Assembly (NCBI RefSeq): GCF_000287675.1
Contig: NZ_ALJL01000030.1
Coordinates: 49,366 to 113,365 of the forward strand
DNA length: 64,000 bases
Reading direction: 5' to 3'
From: Lachnoanaerobaculum sp. ICM7
GTDB lineage: Bacteria; Bacillota; Clostridia; Lachnospirales; Lachnospiraceae
Positions within the stretch are counted from its first letter, which is position 1, and the number at the start of each line of letters is the position of its first letter. Under the pieces are notes generated by a model. It was not told the DNA's origin. It ran no database searches and worked only from the letters and a program-made list of their open reading frames with translations. Positions 61,084 through 64,000 of the stretch are shown here, in pieces. Made by a program: the position numbers and the translations under genes.

Positions 61084-61111
61084 AAAATTTAGAATTATAA
61101 GTAGAACGCGA

Positions 61112-61200
61112 TTTTACGGCCTTAAAAGTGTAGTGAATTACATTTTTATAGCCTTAAAAGTGTAATAGACTACATTTTTACGGCCTTAAAAATGTTGACG
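61112..61200. repeat. 32-bp tandem repeats, 2.7 copies, upstream of the ATPase gene
   Basis: TTTTA(C/T)(G/A)(G)CCTTAAAAGTGTA units begin at 61112, 61144 and 61176, exactly 32 bp apart. Each full unit has near-palindromic arms (TAAAAGTGTA ... TACATTTTTA). The third runs into TTGACG, a possible -35. They may be regulator-binding sites or the scars of strand slippage. Confidence 0.65.
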
Positions 61201-61271
61201 AAATACTTTTAAACCTCTAATATATAAAAAAGAGTATATGTTTTTAGGGAAGTATTTTGGGAGGTAACCTT

Positions 61272-62579
61272 ATGAAGCGTTTTGCACTTGAAAAACTTAT
61301 AGAATGGAAGGATAAACAAAATAGAAAGCCTTTGATTATCAGAGGGGCAAGACAGGTTGGAAAAACCTGGCTGATGAAGGAGTTCGGAAGAACATGTTTT
61401 GAAAAAGTTGCTTATGTAAATTTTGATAATAATAAAAGGTTGGAGCAGGTATTTGAGGGCGATATCAATATAGACAGGATTTTATTGGCAATCAGTATAG
61501 AAACAGGAGTTTCTATTGATGCAAAAAATACTTTATTGATATTTGATGAAGTACAAGAGGTACCGAAGGCTCTATCTTCATTGAAATACTTTTGTGAGAA
61601 TGCACCGGAGTATGCAATAGTAGCAGCAGGTTCATTATTAGGTGTAGCTCTTCATAAAGGAACATCATTTCCTGTAGGCAAGGTTGACTTTATGGATCTT
61701 TACCCATTGACCTTTCTTGAGTTTTTATATGCTTTAGGTGAAGAACGTTTTGCAAATGTACTTCAAAGTGATGATACAGATATGATAACAATGTTTAAGA
61801 CTAAATATATAGACAGATTACGTGAATACTACTATGTAGGTGGAATGCCTGAGGTTGTAAAAACTTATGTTGACAGTAAAGATTTTAAACAAGTGAGAGA
61901 AATACAGAGAAACCTTTTGAATTATTATCAACAAGACTTTTCAAAGCATGCTGAAGTTTCACTTGTTCCAAGACTGAATCTTGTGTGGGATTCTATTCCA
62001 ATGCAGTTGGCAAAAGAAAATAAAAAATACATCTACGGACAAGTTAGAAAGGGTTCAAGAGCAAAGGACTTTGAACTTGCATTACAGTGGCTTTTAGATT
62101 GTGGGTTGATCCATAAGGTACAAAGAGTAGGAAAAGTAGCGTTTCCATTGAAAGCTTATCTTGACCTTGATGCATTTAAAGTGTATCTGATTGATATAGG
62201 TCTGTTGATAGCTATGACAGATTTGGATGCTCAAGTGATTATTGACGGCAACAGAATTTTTACTGAATTTAAGGGAGCATTGACAGAGCAATATGTTTTG
62301 CAGCAACTTATTGCATCGGAAGGTATAGAGCCTTATTATTATTCCACATCCAATTCAAGTGGAGAGATAGATTTTATGATTCAAGGCAAAACATCGATAA
62401 TTCCGCTAGAGGTGAAAGCGGAAGAGAATTTGAGAGCAAAAAGTCTTAAAGCCTTTTGTGAAAAGTATCATCCAAAGTATGCTGTTCGTACATCTATGTC
62501 AGATTATCGTGAGCAGGACCGGATGACAAATATTCCTTTGTATAATATTTATAAAATTAGAGAATACGTAGGTAAATAA
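61272..62579 (+). CDS. AAA_14 / DUF4143 ATPase
   Basis: A 435-residue protein from ATG 61272 with GGGAGGTAA upstream. The AAA domain has Walker A GARQVGKTW, Walker B LLIFDEVQEV and sensor AAGSLLGVAL. The middle helical region is followed by a C-terminal DUF4143 domain with a PD-(D/E)XK-like core, GEIDFMIQ ... IIPLEVKAEE. Families of these ATPases are multi-copy in gut and oral bacteria and of unknown role. Its 3' half is duplicated at 63417. Confidence 0.85.
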   Translation: MKRFALEKLIEWKDKQNRKPLIIRGARQVGKTWLMKEFGRTCFEKVAYVNFDNNKRLEQVFEGDINIDRILLAISIETGVSIDAKNTLLIFDEVQEVPKALSSLKYFCENAPEYAIVAAGSLLGVALHKGTSFPVGKVDFMDLYPLTFLEFLYALGEERFANVLQSDDTDMITMFKTKYIDRLREYYYVGGMPEVVKTYVDSKDFKQVREIQRNLLNYYQQDFSKHAEVSLVPRLNLVWDSIPMQLAKENKKYIYGQVRKGSRAKDFELALQWLLDCGLIHKVQRVGKVAFPLKAYLDLDAFKVYLIDIGLLIAMTDLDAQVIIDGNRIFTEFKGALTEQYVLQQLIASEGIEPYYYSTSNSSGEIDFMIQGKTSIIPLEVKAEENLRAKSLKAFCEKYHPKYAVRTSMSDYREQDRMTNIPLYNIYKIREYVGK

Positions 62580-62580
62580 G

Positions 62581-63339
62581 ATGATTTTATACTTTAGTGC
62601 AACAGGCAACGGAAAATATATTGCAGAGCAAATTGCAGCAGAAACTGATGATAAAGCTATATCCATAGTGGATTGTATTAGGGAAGGTAAATATTTATTT
62701 AAAGATGAAAAAATATTGGGTGTTATAACTCCGACATATTTTTGGAGGCTTCCAAGAATTGTAACAGAATTTTTAGAAAAACTTACAATAGATAATTGTA
62801 GATATACCTTTCTTCTGGTGAGCTATGGTACCTCTACCGGTCAGATAGGGACTATGGCAAAAGAAATTTTGAAAAGAAAAGGTCAAAAATTTGATGCATA
62901 CTACAGTGTGATAATGCCTGATACATGGACACCGATTTTTAATCTCTCAAATAAAGAGAGGGTAGAGCAGTGGCTAAATAAAGGAAAAGCTCAGCTTAAA
63001 ACAGTTATTGAAGATATCAAATCAAATAAAAGAGGAGACTTTATCAAAAATAAGCTGCCAAAGTTTGTTGCAGCACTACCGTCAGCATTTATGTATACTG
63101 CAGAAAGAAAGACAAAGAATTTATCTGTAAATAAGGATTTATGTATAGGATGTAAATTATGTGAGAAAAAATGTCCTGTCGGAGCGATAATTATGGAAGG
63201 TGATCACCCGGTATGGAAAGATGAAGAATGTGAGATGTGTTTAGGTTGTCTACATAGATGTCCGAAGTTTGCAATAAGCTATGGCAGTGGAAGAAGCAAC
63301 AAACACGGGCAATATAAGAATCCGTATACTAAAATATGA
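62581..63339 (+). CDS. EFR1-type flavodoxin-ferredoxin fusion
   Basis: A 252-residue protein starting one base after the ATPase stop. The N-terminal flavodoxin-like domain starts ILYFSATGNGKYIAEQIA, with FMN-phosphate-type S-T-G-N residues. The C-terminal part has two [4Fe-4S] motifs, CIGCKLCEKKCPVGAI and CEMCLGCLHRCPKFAI. It transfers electrons between soluble donors and FMN-type acceptors. The physiological partner is unknown. Confidence 0.88.
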   Translation: MILYFSATGNGKYIAEQIAAETDDKAISIVDCIREGKYLFKDEKILGVITPTYFWRLPRIVTEFLEKLTIDNCRYTFLLVSYGTSTGQIGTMAKEILKRKGQKFDAYYSVIMPDTWTPIFNLSNKERVEQWLNKGKAQLKTVIEDIKSNKRGDFIKNKLPKFVAALPSAFMYTAERKTKNLSVNKDLCIGCKLCEKKCPVGAIIMEGDHPVWKDEECEMCLGCLHRCPKFAISYGSGRSNKHGQYKNPYTKI

Positions 63340-63416
63340 TGTCGGATAATATGTTTGATTTTTGTATACATAAGTATTGTACACCATATTTTGTCTGTGC
63401 TATCATAAAATTACAT

Positions 63417-64000
63417 AGACTAAATCTTGTGTGGGATTCTATTCCAATGCAGTTGGCAAAAGAAAATAAAAAATATATTTATGGACAAGTTAGAAAGGGT
63501 TCAAGAGCAAAGGACTTTGAACTTGCATTACAGTGGCTTTTAGATTGCGGGTTGATCCATAAGGTACAAAGAGTAGGAAAAGTAGCACTTCCATTGAAAG
63601 CGTATCTTGACCTTGATGCATTTAAAGTGTATCTGCTTGATGTAGGTTTGTTGATAGCTATGACAGATTTGGATGCTCAAGTGATTATTGACGGCAACAG
63701 AATTTTTACTGAATTTAAGGGAGCATTGACAGAGCAATATGTTTTGCAGCAACTTATTGCATCGGAAGGTATAGAGCCTTATTATTATTCCACATCCAAT
63801 TCAAGTGAGAGATAGATTTTATGATTCAAGGCAAAACATCGATAATTCCGCTAGAGGTGAAAGCGGAAGAGAATTTGAGAGCAAAAAGTCTTAAAGCCTT
63901 TTGTGAAAAGTATCATCCAAAGTATGCTGTTCGTACATCTATGTCAGATTATCGTGAGCAGGACCGGATGACAAATATTCCTTTGTATAATATTTATACA
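63417..64000 (+). pseudogene. 5'-truncated, frameshifted duplicate of the DUF4143 ATPase
   Basis: From about 63417 the sequence repeats 61975 onward to the window end. It lacks the AAA Walker motifs and the first ~235 codons. The first ~230 bp show roughly ten substitutions; the rest to 63995 appears identical to the parent except for loss of one G in the AAGTGG run (near 63806), which stops the frame at NSSER. The open frame from 63336 fuses it to unrelated upstream sequence. It is a non-functional copy. Confidence 0.8.

Noticed and set aside
61112..61200. CRISPR-like repeat
   Set aside because: The 32-bp units abut directly without unique spacers, so they are simple tandem repeats.
1..64000. 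tRNA, rRNA or complete IS elements
   Set aside because: No clover-leaf, conserved rRNA stretches or intact transposase frames were recognised by eye; short or divergent ones could still be missed without a dedicated scan.

Overview
The window looks like a chromosomal segment of an AT-rich, low-GC Gram-positive anaerobe, most likely a host-associated Lachnospiraceae (an oral or gut genus; this is inference from gene families and codon use, not from a marker gene). Supporting this are purine-rich Shine-Dalgarno sites of the GGAGG type, GTG/TTG starts, ECF transporters, DUF6487 zinc-ribbon proteins, an EFR1-type ferredoxin, and cell-wall-binding repeats on a secreted immunoglobulin-protease-like enzyme. 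I saw no rRNA, tRNA, CRISPR array, complete insertion sequence or prophage.

Layout. 1-1.85 kb: a hicAB toxin-antitoxin cassette with a broken toxin, bracketed by two near-identical ~50-bp repeats, then a two-gene DUF1722 / TIGR02328 unit. 1.98-5.7 kb: a membrane-anchored GH18 enzyme and a secreted IdeS/Mac-1-like cysteine protease carrying choline-binding-type repeats. 6.0-10.0 kb: a tightly coupled three-gene module (metallo-beta-lactamase fold, trypsin-like protease, large P-loop GTPase-like NTPase) that has the logic of AVAST type 1 but with a different NTPase; this is the strongest candidate for an undescribed defence or conflict system. 10.2-20.5 kb: an L-fucose utilisation locus: a divergent DeoR-type repressor, then kinase, isomerase, aldolase, a three-component Rbs-type sugar ABC importer, mutarotase (fucU) and lactaldehyde reductase (fucO). 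The enzymes take imported fucose to DHAP plus lactaldehyde and reduce the latter to 1,2-propanediol.

20.6-30.7 kb is ordinary accessory and core material: three small DUF6487 zinc proteins, a coiled-coil protein, a SsuABC/TauABC-like importer, an AI-2E family permease, a degenerate (probably inactive) HtrA-like protein, a YhaM-type exoribonuclease and an RlmD-type rRNA methyltransferase. 30.7-39.5 kb is a gene graveyard: a frameshifted membrane-associated gene, an apparently intact relBE-type pair, three generations of a fic gene (one intact, one decayed, one reduced to a linker that now forms a terminator), remnants of DUF523, DUF6361, rlmD and a recombinase, an EVE-domain-like protein, and a broken abiE toxin-antitoxin pair.

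39.7-50.5 kb: a PepSY protein, an Rrf2-regulated quinone reductase / nitroreductase operon, a five-copy 11-bp-phased direct-repeat array, and a TetR-controlled operon with two half-ABC exporters and a complete ECF importer (two tandem Trep_Strep S components, EcfT, fused EcfA). 50.6-60.1 kb is a paralogue-rich region (three copies of a 340-residue membrane protein, two copies of a 145-residue soluble protein, an MqsA/Panacea-type antitoxin, an aldehyde dehydrogenase and a large lipoprotein). 60.2-64 kb holds a DUF364-type protein, 32-bp tandem repeats, a DUF4143 ATPase, a flavodoxin-ferredoxin, and a truncated duplicate of the ATPase that runs off the end of the window.
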